DNA of 64,000 bases from Ensifer sp. WSM1721 (GCF_000513895.2 NZ_CP165784.1:248001-312000); one strand, 5' to 3'; shown: positions 45,443-55,249, counted from the stretch's first letter. Numbers and translations: made by a program. Notes: a model not told the origin generated them from the sequence alone.

Positions 45443-46705
45443 TCAGAGCGCGTAATCCATCGGATTGACGCTGTTATTCAACACACGCCCATGGGTGATG
45501 AGGTCCGCAGTGATTTTTGCCGAACCGCAGGACATGGTCCAGCCAAGCGGGCCGTGACCGGTATTCAGGAAAAGATTGCTATAAGGGGTAAGCCCAACGA
45601 GAGGGGCGCCGCCGGGCGTCATCGGGCGAAGACCCGACCAGTTCAGGGCTGACTCGACGTCAACATGTGCGGCCATCGCCGGCAAAATTTTGAGAACGTC
45701 ATTCAAGACCCGCCGCCCCTCTTTTGGGTCAATATGCGTATTATATCTGGCGAACTCAGCTTTACCGCCCATGCGTAGACGGTCGCCCATTGGCACCATC
45801 ATCGCATGGTAGCCGTCATCCATGACCGGACGTGTCGGTCCCCCCTTCCAACCGTTCAGAGGTAAGGTCACAGAGTAACCTTTAACGGGAATGATCGGAA
45901 GCCGTAGCCCCAGGGGACGAGCCAGGAGGGGGCTGTAACTGCCAAGCGAGAGCACGTAGGCATCGGCTTGAATGTCGCCCTTAGATGTCTTCACATGCGA
46001 AATCTTCGTCGAGAAATCCTTGGCTATCTCCAGCACAGTGGTATTCGTCAAAAACTGAGCGCCCAATTCCGTGGCGAGGCGAGCCATTTCGTTCGTAAAC
46101 TTGTAGGCATCGCCACTTTCATCGTCTGGAAAAAAGACAGCGCCAATATAGCGATCGATCACATCCTTTAAGCATGGCTCTTTTTCCAGAATTTGCTCCT
46201 GGTTGAGAACGTCGAACTTAACGCCCCACTCCTGCATCTCCCGACACATCTGCACGAACTCTGACATGCGGCCGTCTCGCGGAAAAACTCGCATGGTGCC
46301 CCGTACCGTCTGATCGTAATTGAGGGTCGAGGTTTGGCGAATACTGCGCAATGTCTCTAAACTCAGGCTCGCGATCCTGATATTGGCGATCATGTTAGAT
46401 TTATGACGCGCATAAGTTGAATTCGATAGGAATTTCAGGCCCCAACCAACGATCGAAGGCACTGCGCTTGGGTTGATTTTCAGCGTGGAGTGGCTGTCGA
46501 ACAGCATCTTGCCAAGTCGTCTAACGGTACCTGGTGAATTCCAGGGGCTGGAGTCGCTGGGAGTCATCAGGCCGCCGTTTGCGAAACTCGTTTCCATACC
46601 CGGGCGAGAACGGCGGTCGATCACGGTTACCTCGTGCCCATCGTTCGCAAGCATATACGCCGTTGCGCTACCGACGACACCGGCACCGAGCACAGCTACC
46701 TTCAT
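45443..46705 (-). CDS. D-amino-acid dehydrogenase (DadA type)
   Basis: A 420-residue flavoprotein. It starts KVAVLGAGVVGSATAYMLANDGHEVTVID, has the DadA hallmark ETSFANGGLMTPSDSSPWNSPG, and ends with the signature LNWSGLRPMTPGGAPLVG and LNTGHGPLGWTMSCGSA. It oxidatively deaminates D-amino acids at the inner membrane. It converges with the SDR gene and lies downstream of the Asp/Glu-racemase-type gene in the same direction (228-base gap), so the two may share the promoter with operator G. Pairing of racemase and D-amino-acid dehydrogenase is a usual way to burn an L-amino acid or to use a D-isomer. Intact. Confidence 0.93.
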   Translation of the reverse strand: MKVAVLGAGVVGSATAYMLANDGHEVTVIDRRSRPGMETSFANGGLMTPSDSSPWNSPGTVRRLGKMLFDSHSTLKINPSAVPSIVGWGLKFLSNSTYARHKSNMIANIRIASLSLETLRSIRQTSTLNYDQTVRGTMRVFPRDGRMSEFVQMCREMQEWGVKFDVLNQEQILEKEPCLKDVIDRYIGAVFFPDDESGDAYKFTNEMARLATELGAQFLTNTTVLEIAKDFSTKISHVKTSKGDIQADAYVLSLGSYSPLLARPLGLRLPIIPVKGYSVTLPLNGWKGGPTRPVMDDGYHAMMVPMGDRLRMGGKAEFARYNTHIDPKEGRRVLNDVLKILPAMAAHVDVESALNWSGLRPMTPGGAPLVGLTPYSNLFLNTGHGPLGWTMSCGSAKITADLITHGRVLNNSVNPMDYAL

Positions 46706-46933
46706 TTCTCCCGATCCTTTCGACCTTTAGTTGCGCCGCTCGCAGCCAGAAGACCGGCCAAGGCATTCGAACCCATGATTTTGGGCCAAGTCAAAAATGA
46801 CGCGCCCAACGCCGACTTCGTTACAATCAGCTCCGACCGATCACCGTTACACAAACTGAATGGGTAATCTTCGGAAGCGACCGTGCTTCATAAAGCGACA
46901 ACTGCTGCAGCGGCTAACTGGCGTGCAATTCAC

Positions 46934-47659
46934 TTAAGTCGCAGGCGCGACTTTGCACAGGCGTGCGAGGTCGGCAGGAAGCCGCTCGCCCGCTCCGACC
47001 GTGTGGAGCAACCGCCAAAGCGTCGCGAGGTTACTGGTTACAACCGGTCGACCAACACGCTCTTCCAGGGAGGCGATACCGCGCAACCAGGTAAAATTGG
47101 TGCACGAGATAAAAACGCCATCGACATCTGAAGGAACCTGCGGCGCCACCCACTCGTTGATCGGCTCCCAGCAGTCCTCGACGTCTGTAGCATACATGTC
47201 GAAACCCCAACTGAGGTGAGACACTACGAAGCCATGGCCCTCCAAGAAGGTGACAAGCCGCCGGGAGACCCATTCCTCATACGGAGTGAATACTGCCAGC
47301 CGCTTCAATTCCAACGCACGCAGTGCGGCTATCACACTTCCGGCGGTGGTCACAGCCGGAAGGCCGGACGCCTCCTCAATGACATTTGCGACGCTTTCAT
47401 CATAGCCAACGCCTTCGAGGAGGCTGCCTGCTGTGCAGGCCAGGGCAATCGCTCTTGTGCGGCGCGCGTGGCTGAGCAGTTTCGCTGCTTCTCCGGACTT
47501 TACTTTCATGTCAGCGAACTGTTCGTAGTCGTCCCCCTCATTCTCAACTCGGTGAAAATGAAATCTAACTCCTTTAATGCCGAGGCGAGGTAGATCGCCT
47601 TCCAGAACATTATTCTCGGACGGGGTAATGAGTCCGAGTCCGATCGGTTGCAGGGACAT
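46934..47659 (-). CDS. Maleate isomerase / Asp-Glu racemase-superfamily protein
   Basis: A 241-residue protein of the cis-trans maleate isomerase, arylmalonate decarboxylase and Asp/Glu racemase superfamily. Two catalytic Cys are in place: Cys75 in IALACTAGSLL and Cys186 in VFISCTNF. The C-terminal RPVVTSNLATLWRLL is typical of the maleate isomerase-like branch. It may racemise, isomerise or decarboxylate a small acid. ATG 47659 lies about 50 bases from a perfect operator. First gene of a probable operon with the D-amino-acid dehydrogenase. Confidence 0.88.
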   Translation of the reverse strand: MSLQPIGLGLITPSENNVLEGDLPRLGIKGVRFHFHRVENEGDDYEQFADMKVKSGEAAKLLSHARRTRAIALACTAGSLLEGVGYDESVANVIEEASGLPAVTTAGSVIAALRALELKRLAVFTPYEEWVSRRLVTFLEGHGFVVSHLSWGFDMYATDVEDCWEPINEWVAPQVPSDVDGVFISCTNFTWLRGIASLEERVGRPVVTSNLATLWRLLHTVGAGERLPADLARLCKVAPAT

Positions 47660-47710
47660 GGACAGCTCCTATCTTTGATGGTGACAACGTGGCGAGCTGG
47701 AATTACAATG

Positions 47711-47725
47711 CAATATTTAATATTG
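47711..47725 (-). promoter_or_regulatory. IclR-type operator G, promoter of racemase-type gene
   Basis: CAATAT-TTA-ATATTG, perfect. Minus-strand -35 TTGACG (47745-47740), 17 bases, then -10 TATTAA (47722-47717) inside the palindrome. Flanks GAAATA and GCAT are shared with operator C. Confidence 0.82.
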
Positions 47726-47745
47726 TATTTCATGAGGTCCGTCAA

Positions 47746-48230
47746 GAGGATGTGTCGCCCATATCGCCGCGCCCACTGGATTGCGAAGTCACAATCCGAA
47801 TGACCACTCCATCGCCTGGAACGGCGCAAATCAGGCTGTGCGCTCGCTATCGTTGCAAAGCCGCCGATTGTCTTGGTCGCGAGCGCGCGAGATGGCCGCC
47901 TGCCTGTGGGCTATCGGGGAGGAGATCGCACCGTCATAGACGAGTTTCGACCCGGCCCTGCGCAGCTTCAGCCAATACGACTGCTTCGCACGCTCGACTG
48001 ATGCCGCACGCCTTCAGTTTTGACAGGGAGCATGTGAAATCAAGCCCAATCAATAGGCATATTTCCGAACTGGGGCGGTCCGTTGATCACTTCGTCACTT
48101 CGGCGCCCGATCGACTTCCCCTTTCCGTAAAAGACGTGTGAACGAAATTTGGCGGGAAGAAGGATCAATGGACGCCGAAGTTCGCGTTCACCATTGCAGC
48201 CAGATAGGCGTCAACCCAGTGCACCTTTCG
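47746..48230. other. Intergenic stretch without recognised gene
   Basis: About 485 bases between the racemase promoter and the end of the amidase gene. Open frames on the plus strand lack ribosome sites and family resemblance. Possibly a remnant of something lost. Confidence 0.4.
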
Positions 48231-49655
48231 CTAGCCGGCGTATCCTGCGAAAACGGGGGGTCGACGCGTCGACCAAGGGACCGCTCGCTCCAAGTCACGT
48301 GCAATACGAACGAGGGTCGCCTCGTCGCCGAAGCGCCCTACGATCTGTATTCCGATGGGCAGTTCGTTCACACTCTGGAATAATGGTAAAGAAACCGAGG
48401 GCTGGCCAGTAATATTGAAGATTGCCAGATGCTGTTCAATCTCCAATTCGGCATCCATGAGTTCGTCGCCGGTGAGCTTTCTGTATCTGTCGTGGGGAAG
48501 CGCCTTAGCCAGCATCGTGGGCGTCAGAAGAATGTCGAAGTCCTTTGTGGCCTCACCTACCTCCGAACGGATCTTACGAGCGCCTTCGAAAATTTCCTGC
48601 GCATATGCAAGCGGGAGTTGCTTTCCCACGTGGTAGAGCTCGAGATTGTGAGGCTCCAGGGTCTCTTCGTTGATGTCACGGCCGAGCGCACGCGCTGTCC
48701 TATCAAGCGAGGAAAATCTCATGTGAGCCATTCCCGCCAAGACCTTGCCGTATTCAGCGAAATCAACAAGTGGGGGGATCTCCTCTATGAGGTGCCCCAT
48801 AGACTCCAGTAGCTTCGCAGTTTTCTCGACAGCACCACGGATATCCGGATCGCCCATTGCCGTTCCTGGCGGTGAAGTGGGCATACCGACCCTGAGCCGG
48901 TTGCTTGGTTGTTCAAGTTCCTCCACATAGGGCCGCTCCGGCGACGCTATGACGAACGGATCGCCAGGCTGGGGCCCATGCAAAACATCGAGGGCAGCCG
49001 CCATGTCACGAACGCTCCGGCAGACCACAAAATCGCGGACATTTCCGTAGCCGGCATCCTGCTTGTTCGGGCCGCCGGAAATGCGGCCGCGCGATGGGTT
49101 CAAGCCGACAAGGCCGCAAAGTGATGCGGGGATACGAATGGAACCGGCGCCGTCGCTAGCATGCGCGATCGGCACAACGCCGGCGGCGACGACGGCCGCG
49201 GACCCCGAAGACGAGCCGCCCGCTGTCAGGTCAAGGTTCCATGGGTTGCGCGTGATCCCGCAAGCCAGGGATTCGCTTGACCCCCTCGTGCCGAACTCAG
49301 GCATGGTGGTGCGACCTAGAATGCGCAGCCCACCAGATCGTGCGCGCTCCATAAAATAACTCTCTACCGCCGGGCGGTGGCCCTGGAGAAGTCTACTTCC
49401 TTGCTCTTGCAGCCGCCCGGCTTCGCTCGGACCGGTGTCCTTGCGCAGGAAGGGCACCCCGCAAAAAGGTCCCGTGTCTGAACCCGTTACGGTCTCGGCA
49501 TCGTCGTAGAACTCGATGACGCCATTAATGGCAGGGTTAATTTGGTCGTGCGCCTCCCGTGCCAGTCGCACAAGCTCCACGGCGGTGATGTCGCGCTTGC
49601 GGACTAATCCCGCAAGCCCTGTGGCGTCGTATCGGGCATATTCATGTAGTTTCAT
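48231..49655 (-). CDS. Amidase (amidase-signature family)
   Basis: A 474-residue amidase. The Ser-cisSer-Lys triad is visible: Lys72 in FLRKDTG, the Ser-rich loop TAGGSSSGSAA near 148-152 and the nucleophile Ser172 in DGAGSIRIPA. Residues after 420 (GQPSVSLPLF, LPIGIQIVGRFGDE) are family-typical. ATG 49655 follows AGGAGGAG. It is the last gene of the peptide-type ABC transporter operon, starting 12 bases after the second ATPase, so it probably cleaves an amide in the compound that this transporter brings in. The family covers many amides and carbamoyl compounds. Confidence 0.93.
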   Translation of the reverse strand: MKLHEYARYDATGLAGLVRKRDITAVELVRLAREAHDQINPAINGVIEFYDDAETVTGSDTGPFCGVPFLRKDTGPSEAGRLQEQGSRLLQGHRPAVESYFMERARSGGLRILGRTTMPEFGTRGSSESLACGITRNPWNLDLTAGGSSSGSAAVVAAGVVPIAHASDGAGSIRIPASLCGLVGLNPSRGRISGGPNKQDAGYGNVRDFVVCRSVRDMAAALDVLHGPQPGDPFVIASPERPYVEELEQPSNRLRVGMPTSPPGTAMGDPDIRGAVEKTAKLLESMGHLIEEIPPLVDFAEYGKVLAGMAHMRFSSLDRTARALGRDINEETLEPHNLELYHVGKQLPLAYAQEIFEGARKIRSEVGEATKDFDILLTPTMLAKALPHDRYRKLTGDELMDAELEIEQHLAIFNITGQPSVSLPLFQSVNELPIGIQIVGRFGDEATLVRIARDLERAVPWSTRRPPVFAGYAG

Positions 49656-49667
49656 GCGAACTCCTCC

Positions 49668-50645
49668 TTATGTTTTTTTATGTGACAATGGATGGAGACA
49701 GGCATAAGCGCGTCCTCCAGCTTCTGGCTCGCACAGTTTGGGCTCGACGGCATCGCACTCGGACGTCGCCCAACGGCAGCGCGGCGCGAAACCACATCCG
49801 GAAGGCCGGTTGAGTGGACTCGGGACCTCGCCGTCGACCGGTACCGGCAATCGGCGCCGCCCAGGGTCGATCACCGGTACGGCATCCAGCAGAGCTCGCG
49901 TGTAGGGGTGCCGCGGATCGGCGAACACGTCAGCCACTGGTCCGCTCTCGACGATGCGACCGAGGTACATGACCGCGACGCGATGGGCTATATAGTCCAC
50001 GACACCAAGGTCGTGGGTGATGAATAGATAGCCGACGTTCGAGTTGGCCTGCAGAGTCTTCAGGAGTGTCAAAATCTGCGCTTGCACGGATACATCAAGC
50101 GCAGCAGTTGGCTCGTCAAGCACAAGTAGCCGCGGCTCAAGCGCCAACGCACGCGCTATCGCGACGCGCTGCATCTGCCCGCCGGAAAGCTGGTGCGGAT
50201 AACGGTTGAGGTACTCTGCGCTAAGTCCAACCTGGCTCAGCAGTTCCCCCGTGCGCCGAGTAGCAGCATCGCCGCGCATGCCAAGAATAGCGTCCAGCGG
50301 CTCGGCGATAATGGAGCGTACCTTCATTCTCGGATCGAGTGAGGAATGCGGGTTCTGGAACACCACGCCGATGTCGCGGCGTGGGGGCATCGTCGCCCCA
50401 TGGACGGGCGCAGTGACAGCGTTGCCGCCGATCTCAATCGTGCCCGCATCGAATCTTGCAAGACCTAGGAGCGTGGACGCTAGCGTGCTCTTACCGCACC
50501 CGGACTCACCCACAATCGCCAGTGTCTCGCCCGGCGCGATTTGGAAGTTGATACCGTCCAGGGCCTTTATCATCCCATGGCGCGTGGGGTAGACCTTGCT
50601 GAGACCCTCAACGAAAACAAGGCGAGATGATGGTAAGGGGTTCAT
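49668..50645 (-). CDS. Peptide-type ABC transporter ATPase 2 (DppF/OppF type)
   Basis: A 325-residue ATPase. Walker A GESGCGKSTLA, signature LSGGQMQRVAIARALAL, Walker B LLVLDEPTAALDVSV and the switch FITHDLGVV are intact. The C-terminal oligopeptide-transporter extension has the Cys pattern GCGFAPRC...C...C that binds an iron-sulphur cluster in relatives. ATG overlaps the stop of ATPase 1 as ATGA (50642-50645). One of two ATPases for the nickel/peptide/opine class transporter in this operon. Confidence 0.94.
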   Translation of the reverse strand: MNPLPSSRLVFVEGLSKVYPTRHGMIKALDGINFQIAPGETLAIVGESGCGKSTLASTLLGLARFDAGTIEIGGNAVTAPVHGATMPPRRDIGVVFQNPHSSLDPRMKVRSIIAEPLDAILGMRGDAATRRTGELLSQVGLSAEYLNRYPHQLSGGQMQRVAIARALALEPRLLVLDEPTAALDVSVQAQILTLLKTLQANSNVGYLFITHDLGVVDYIAHRVAVMYLGRIVESGPVADVFADPRHPYTRALLDAVPVIDPGRRRLPVPVDGEVPSPLNRPSGCGFAPRCRWATSECDAVEPKLCEPEAGGRAYACLHPLSHKKT

Positions 50646-51631
50646 GATGCCTCCGTAAACTGCTGATTCTCAGCGGCATGATGGCACAATGCCATGTGGC
50701 CCCCGCCGAACCTGCGGTAAGGCGGAAGTTTTGTGGCGCAGATATCCGTCGCTTGGTCACATCGGTCGTGGAACGCGCAGCCTGCGGGCATGGCAGCAGG
50801 ATCCGGCACATGGCCGGGTATCGACACAAGATCGGATCCTGCACATCCTATGGCTGGAACTGTGCCGAGCAGCTTCGTCGTGTATGGATGACGCGGATCA
50901 TCGATCACAGCTTCGACTGTTCCGGTCTCTACGATCCGGCCCGCGTACATTACTGCCACACGATCGCAGAGTTGCGAAACGATCCCGAGATCGTGCGTAA
51001 TAAACAGCACAGCAAGGCCCTTATCGTCCGCCAGCCGCCGCAGCAGCGCGACAATCTGGGCCTGCACGGTCACGTCAAGCGCGGTTGTTGGCTCGTCGGC
51101 TATGAGGAGCCGAGGTTGGCAGGCGAGAGCGAGCGCGATGACGGCTCGTTGAATCTGGCCGCCGGAAAGCTGGTGCGGGTACTTCTCAAGCGCCAACTCT
51201 GGGTCAGGGATGCGCACGGCCTTGAGCTCGGTCAAAACCGCAAAACGTGCTTCGTTCCTGCTCATTGACCGGTGGCAACACACGACGTCGATCATTTGTC
51301 GTCCGAGGGTGAAGAACGGGTTCATGGAACGCATCGGATTCTGAAAGACCATCGCAATCCGGCCGCCGCGCATTGCACGTAATTGTCCCTCCGGTCGCCC
51401 GATAACCTCCTGGCCGTCTACAATGATACTGCCGGTAGCGCGTCCAGGCGTCGACACCATGCCAAGACAGGCGCTCGCCGTCATGGACTTGCCGCAACCC
51501 GATTCCCCCACCAGTCCAAGCACTTCGCCGCCTCCCACCTTGAGATTGATGCCACGCAGGATCGAGCGGGAGCGCAAGAGGCCGGGGAACGTTACGTTAA
51601 GATCGCTTATCTGAAGAACCGCACCGTTCAT
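50642..51631 (-). CDS. Peptide-type ABC transporter ATPase 1 (DppD/OppD type)
   Basis: A 329-residue ATPase with Walker A GESGCGKSMTAS, signature LSGGQIQRAVIALAL, Walker B LLIADEPTTALDVTV and FITHDLGIV. The C-terminal Cys cluster (GCAFHDRC...C) is present. ATG 51631 follows GGAG and overlaps the permease stop as ATGA (51628-51631); a longer open frame from 51739 is not used. Translational coupling on both sides shows a tight operon. Confidence 0.94.
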   Translation of the reverse strand: MNGAVLQISDLNVTFPGLLRSRSILRGINLKVGGGEVLGLVGESGCGKSMTASACLGMVSTPGRATGSIIVDGQEVIGRPEGQLRAMRGGRIAMVFQNPMRSMNPFFTLGRQMIDVVCCHRSMSRNEARFAVLTELKAVRIPDPELALEKYPHQLSGGQIQRAVIALALACQPRLLIADEPTTALDVTVQAQIVALLRRLADDKGLAVLFITHDLGIVSQLCDRVAVMYAGRIVETGTVEAVIDDPRHPYTTKLLGTVPAIGCAGSDLVSIPGHVPDPAAMPAGCAFHDRCDQATDICATKLPPYRRFGGGHMALCHHAAENQQFTEAS

Positions 51632-52509
51632 TCTCGTCGCTCCTTCTTTGGATCCAGGATGTCGCGCAATCCGTCGCCAATGAGATTGACGGCGAGTACA
51701 GTCACAAAAATGGCCAAGCCTGGAAACAGCGCCGTCCACCAGTAGTTCAAGAAATCGGTTCGAGAGTCAGCCGCCATGAGGCCCCACTCGACAGCCGGAG
51801 CCCGTACGCCCAAACCAACAAAGCTTAACGATGCCCCGGCCAGAATTGCATGGCCGAAATCCGCCGATGCTCCAACGATGACCGGCGTCAGCGAATTCGG
51901 CAGAACGTGACGGATCATAATGCGTATATGCCCTACGCCGATCGTGCGCGCAGCATCGTTGTAGAGTTCACCGCGCACCCGCAGGACAGCTGCCCGCATG
52001 ACGCGCGCAGTCCCGGGAAACCAGGAGACGCCGAGCGCAATTATGGCGCTCCAAAGACTCGGACCCAGCGTAGCGGTAATTGCGATTGGCAGCAGCATCG
52101 GCGGAAAGGCCATGAAAACGTCCGAGACGCGCATCAAGAGTAGGTCAGTCTTGCCGCCGAAATATCCGGCAACAAGTCCGAGCGGAGCACCTATAGCCAA
52201 AGAGAGAAGAACAACGCTTAGGCCAACGAGCAGCGATAGCCTTCCACCATAAAGGACTCTGGCGAAGATATCCCTGCCAAAACGATCCGTCCCCATCAGG
52301 TGTTCTGCGCTGGGCGGGGCAAGTCGCTCCGACATGACGATCTCGCTCGGCGAATGAGGCGTAACCCAGGAGGCCAATCCAACACTACAAATCACGATCA
52401 CCAGAATCGCGGCACCAAGTACGAACAGCTGGTGTTTTGCGATGTAGGCTCGGGCCCGGATCATCCGGCCGGGCCGTACAATGACATCAGTTGCCATCAT
52501 CATCTCCAT
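51628..52509 (-). CDS. Peptide-type ABC transporter permease 2 (DppC/OppC type)
   Basis: A 293-residue inner-membrane protein with an N-terminal helix and five further segments. LMGTDRFGRDIFARVLYGGR and the EAA-type loop NDAARTIGVGHIRIMIRHVLPNS are typical. Its ATG overlaps the stop of permease 1 by one base (TAATG); an ATG four codons later (52497) with GGAG upstream is also possible. Confidence 0.93.
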   Translation of the reverse strand: MEMMMATDVIVRPGRMIRARAYIAKHQLFVLGAAILVIVICSVGLASWVTPHSPSEIVMSERLAPPSAEHLMGTDRFGRDIFARVLYGGRLSLLVGLSVVLLSLAIGAPLGLVAGYFGGKTDLLLMRVSDVFMAFPPMLLPIAITATLGPSLWSAIIALGVSWFPGTARVMRAAVLRVRGELYNDAARTIGVGHIRIMIRHVLPNSLTPVIVGASADFGHAILAGASLSFVGLGVRAPAVEWGLMAADSRTDFLNYWWTALFPGLAIFVTVLAVNLIGDGLRDILDPKKERRE

Positions 52510-53528
52510 TACGCTGTTCTCAGCCGCGGATCTACGACAGCATACAAAAGGTCGACAATTAGATTGACCAAGAGATACATGCCAGCAAGTAGAAGTGTGG
52601 CCCCGAGGGAGGCGGGATAGTCGTTCTGCACGATCGATGAAACCACAAAGGCACCCAGACCTGGCCAGTCAAAGACAGACTCGACCACAACCGCCCCCCC
52701 CAGAAGCAGCCCGTACGTCATGCCGACGACCGTCAGGATCGGTATGAGGGTTGCTTTCAGTGCATATCGATAATAGATGACGGAATTCGGTAGCCCATAG
52801 GCAAATGCCGTTCGGATATATTCCTCCTTTAAGACTTCAACCATCATGTTGCGTGTGATCCGCGTCACAGTGGCCAGAAGTAGGATGGTAAGGGTGAGCA
52901 AAGGCAGCGCGATGTGCCTGAGAGCGCTCGAAAAGCCTGCCCAATTCCCGGTGATCAGAGAATCGACGAGGTACAGGCCGGTGATGGGCTGGATCGGGTC
53001 GTCCAGAAGAATCAACGGATCCACCCGCCCTTGGAGGGGCAGCCATCCGAGTGTTCCGTAGAAGAGGAGTTGGAGCGACATCGCCAGAATGAAGGAGGGC
53101 ATTGCCACTCCAGCAACCGAAACCGTCCGCACGATGTTATCGATCATTGAGTTCTGGCGTACCGCAGACAGAACTCCGATCGGTATACCGATCAGCATGA
53201 CGAGCATTGTTGCCAGAGTGGTTAGTTCGAAGGTTGCACCGAACCGCTCACGAACCTCCAGTAGCACAGGCCGTCTGGTAAGCAGGCTGTCGCCGAAGTC
53301 AGCGCGCAGTATATCCCCGATGAAGTGCACATACTGAAAGACGAGTGGCTTATCGAGGCCGAGCTCGGCGTTTACCTTTGCGACCATCTCCGGCGTAGGC
53401 CGGCCGCCAAGCATCAATTCTGCTGGAGAGACAGCGAGCACACGGCTCAGCAGGAACATAATGGAGATAACACCCACTACGATCCCTATGAGCATGAATA
53501 GTCGCTGAGCCAATGACTTCAGGCGCAT
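52509..53528 (-). CDS. Peptide-type ABC transporter permease 1 (DppB/OppB type)
   Basis: A 339-residue inner-membrane protein with six membrane segments. The ELGLDKPLVFQYVHFIGDIL and GDSLLTRRPVLLEVRERF stretches and the loop EEYIRTAFAYGLPNSVIYYRYALK fit the family. The second ATG of a tandem pair (53528) is chosen because GGGAGG stands five bases before it; the first at 53531 is too close. Located 35 bases after the binding-protein gene. Confidence 0.93.
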   Translation of the reverse strand: MRLKSLAQRLFMLIGIVVGVISIMFLLSRVLAVSPAELMLGGRPTPEMVAKVNAELGLDKPLVFQYVHFIGDILRADFGDSLLTRRPVLLEVRERFGATFELTTLATMLVMLIGIPIGVLSAVRQNSMIDNIVRTVSVAGVAMPSFILAMSLQLLFYGTLGWLPLQGRVDPLILLDDPIQPITGLYLVDSLITGNWAGFSSALRHIALPLLTLTILLLATVTRITRNMMVEVLKEEYIRTAFAYGLPNSVIYYRYALKATLIPILTVVGMTYGLLLGGAVVVESVFDWPGLGAFVVSSIVQNDYPASLGATLLLAGMYLLVNLIVDLLYAVVDPRLRTA

Positions 53529-53563
53529 CATTTCCTCCCGATTTTTGCGAAGACAATCAGCGA

Positions 53564-55126
53564 CTATCTGCGAAGGCTGTAGATGGAGAGCCATTCGTAG
53601 GCGGGGTTGTTGGCGTCCTCCATCCCCTTGATATCGGAGGAATAGGCGTTGACCCGGTTTACGTCGGCATAGAAAATCGCGACGGCGTTCTTCATTAGAC
53701 GGTCCTGAGCCGCGATATATGCGTTTGCAGCAGCGTCTTTGTCGACAGCTTCCAGTTTAAGAGCTTGGTCGACCAATCGATCGAAATCCTCATCATAGTA
53801 ATAGGAAAGATTCCAGGTGGGCTTCTTCTCGGTACGGAATGCCAGCGCCAAAAAGTCCGATGGAGTCGGATAGGCAGGCCACCAAGTCATCGAGTTCAGG
53901 TGACCGGCGGTTTCCGGAGACCTAGCTTTGCTCATGTAGGTGCTGCCCTCGTTGTGAAGCTCAAGTTCGACCTCCAGTCCGACCGCCGAGGCGTTGGCCC
54001 GGAAGAGTTCTATCGCATCGACGGCCTCCTGACTAAAGGCTGAGAACATCGCCTTGATTTTCCAGTCTTTCCTGGGAATACCTGACTCCTCCAGGAGCAT
54101 CAGCGCCTTTTCCGGGTCGAACGTGCCTAGGTCGTATGTACCATGCCCCCAGAGCGTCGAAGGTAAGGGTCCCACCGGCTTTCCTGCAGCACCATGGAAG
54201 ATATCCTTTATCACGGAGTCGTGATCCCAAAGATGCAGCAGTGCCTGCCGGAATTTCAGGTTGTCTGTTGGATATTTCTGAGTGTTGATCATAAAGAGCT
54301 GATTGAGCCAGCTTGGAGTGTTTGTAACTGAAACATCGAGCTGAGCGGCGCTGCCCTCCATCTGCGAAGCAGGAATACGAGAAATATCCGCATCGCCGGA
54401 GCGGATCATTTGGACGCGGGTCGACACCTCAGCCACGTAGGGGTGAAGAACCCGGTCCACCTGACCGCTTTCCCAGCCACCCCAATAATCATCGAACTTC
54501 TGGAGTACGGCCATCTTCCCCTGCTGAAACTGGGCAAGCTTGTAGGGGCCGGTGCCAATGGCGTTTCCTTGGGTCAACCACTCGTCGCCATGATCAATGG
54601 CTGCCAGCCCCATCACGAATGCGCCAGATTGACCGGCGGCCACGAGGTCGAAGGCGACGGGATCCTTGAAGTGGAAAATGACGGCGTGTTCGTCCGGCGT
54701 CTCGACACTTTCCAGACCAGCTAGTGCATAGCCCGCGGTTTTCCCGAGGTCACGCGTATATTCAAACGATCGCTTGACGGCGGCTGAATTCAGCGGCGAA
54801 CCGTCGTGAAACTTCACGCCTTTTCGCAAACTTACAGTCCAGGTCTTGCCGCCGTCCGTGCCCTCCCAAGAGGTTGCGAGTTTCGGCAGCACCTTACCGT
54901 CCTTATAAAAGAGGAGGGTCTCGTAGACATTGCCAAGCACCTGAATTTCGACACCACCGGTCGATGCAGGATTCATGTCCCGGTACGAAGACGTGCTGAC
55001 CCAAGTCAGTGTGACCTGCGACCGCGCCGACTGCGCAGTCGCCGGCAGACTGAGCCAGCTCATTCCGGCAATCGCGATGGAAGAACCTACGGCACCCTTG
55101 AGCATTTCTCGACGATTCATTGGCAT
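53564..55126 (-). CDS. Peptide-type ABC transporter binding protein with Tat signal
   Basis: A 520-residue family 5 solute-binding protein. The N-terminus MNRREMLKG with a following hydrophobic stretch and ATAQ is a twin-arginine export signal, so the protein is probably folded before export. The body (WVSTSSYRDMNP, WTVSLRKGVKFHDGSPL, GTGPYKLAQFQQGK) is canonical for dipeptide, opine or nickel binding proteins. ATG 55126 has AAAGGGG upstream; a GTG at 55237 would extend it over the promoter. First gene of SBP-permease-permease-ATPase-ATPase-amidase, with operator H upstream. Confidence 0.93.
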   Translation of the reverse strand: MPMNRREMLKGAVGSSIAIAGMSWLSLPATAQSARSQVTLTWVSTSSYRDMNPASTGGVEIQVLGNVYETLLFYKDGKVLPKLATSWEGTDGGKTWTVSLRKGVKFHDGSPLNSAAVKRSFEYTRDLGKTAGYALAGLESVETPDEHAVIFHFKDPVAFDLVAAGQSGAFVMGLAAIDHGDEWLTQGNAIGTGPYKLAQFQQGKMAVLQKFDDYWGGWESGQVDRVLHPYVAEVSTRVQMIRSGDADISRIPASQMEGSAAQLDVSVTNTPSWLNQLFMINTQKYPTDNLKFRQALLHLWDHDSVIKDIFHGAAGKPVGPLPSTLWGHGTYDLGTFDPEKALMLLEESGIPRKDWKIKAMFSAFSQEAVDAIELFRANASAVGLEVELELHNEGSTYMSKARSPETAGHLNSMTWWPAYPTPSDFLALAFRTEKKPTWNLSYYYDEDFDRLVDQALKLEAVDKDAAANAYIAAQDRLMKNAVAIFYADVNRVNAYSSDIKGMEDANNPAYEWLSIYSLRR

Positions 55127-55249
55127 TTCAAGTTCCCCTTTCTTGCTTGACGGCTCTTCGAAAGACCACAGCTGCTCATGGAACAGCTGCTTTCGAATGT
55201 TCGCGGGTGGCGTCGCCGTGAGCGCTACCCAATTCACAAAATTGCAATC

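Noticed and set aside
47689..48141. 150-codon plus-strand frame after the racemase promoter
   Set aside because: No ribosome site, no family resemblance, and it begins within the promoter of the opposite gene.
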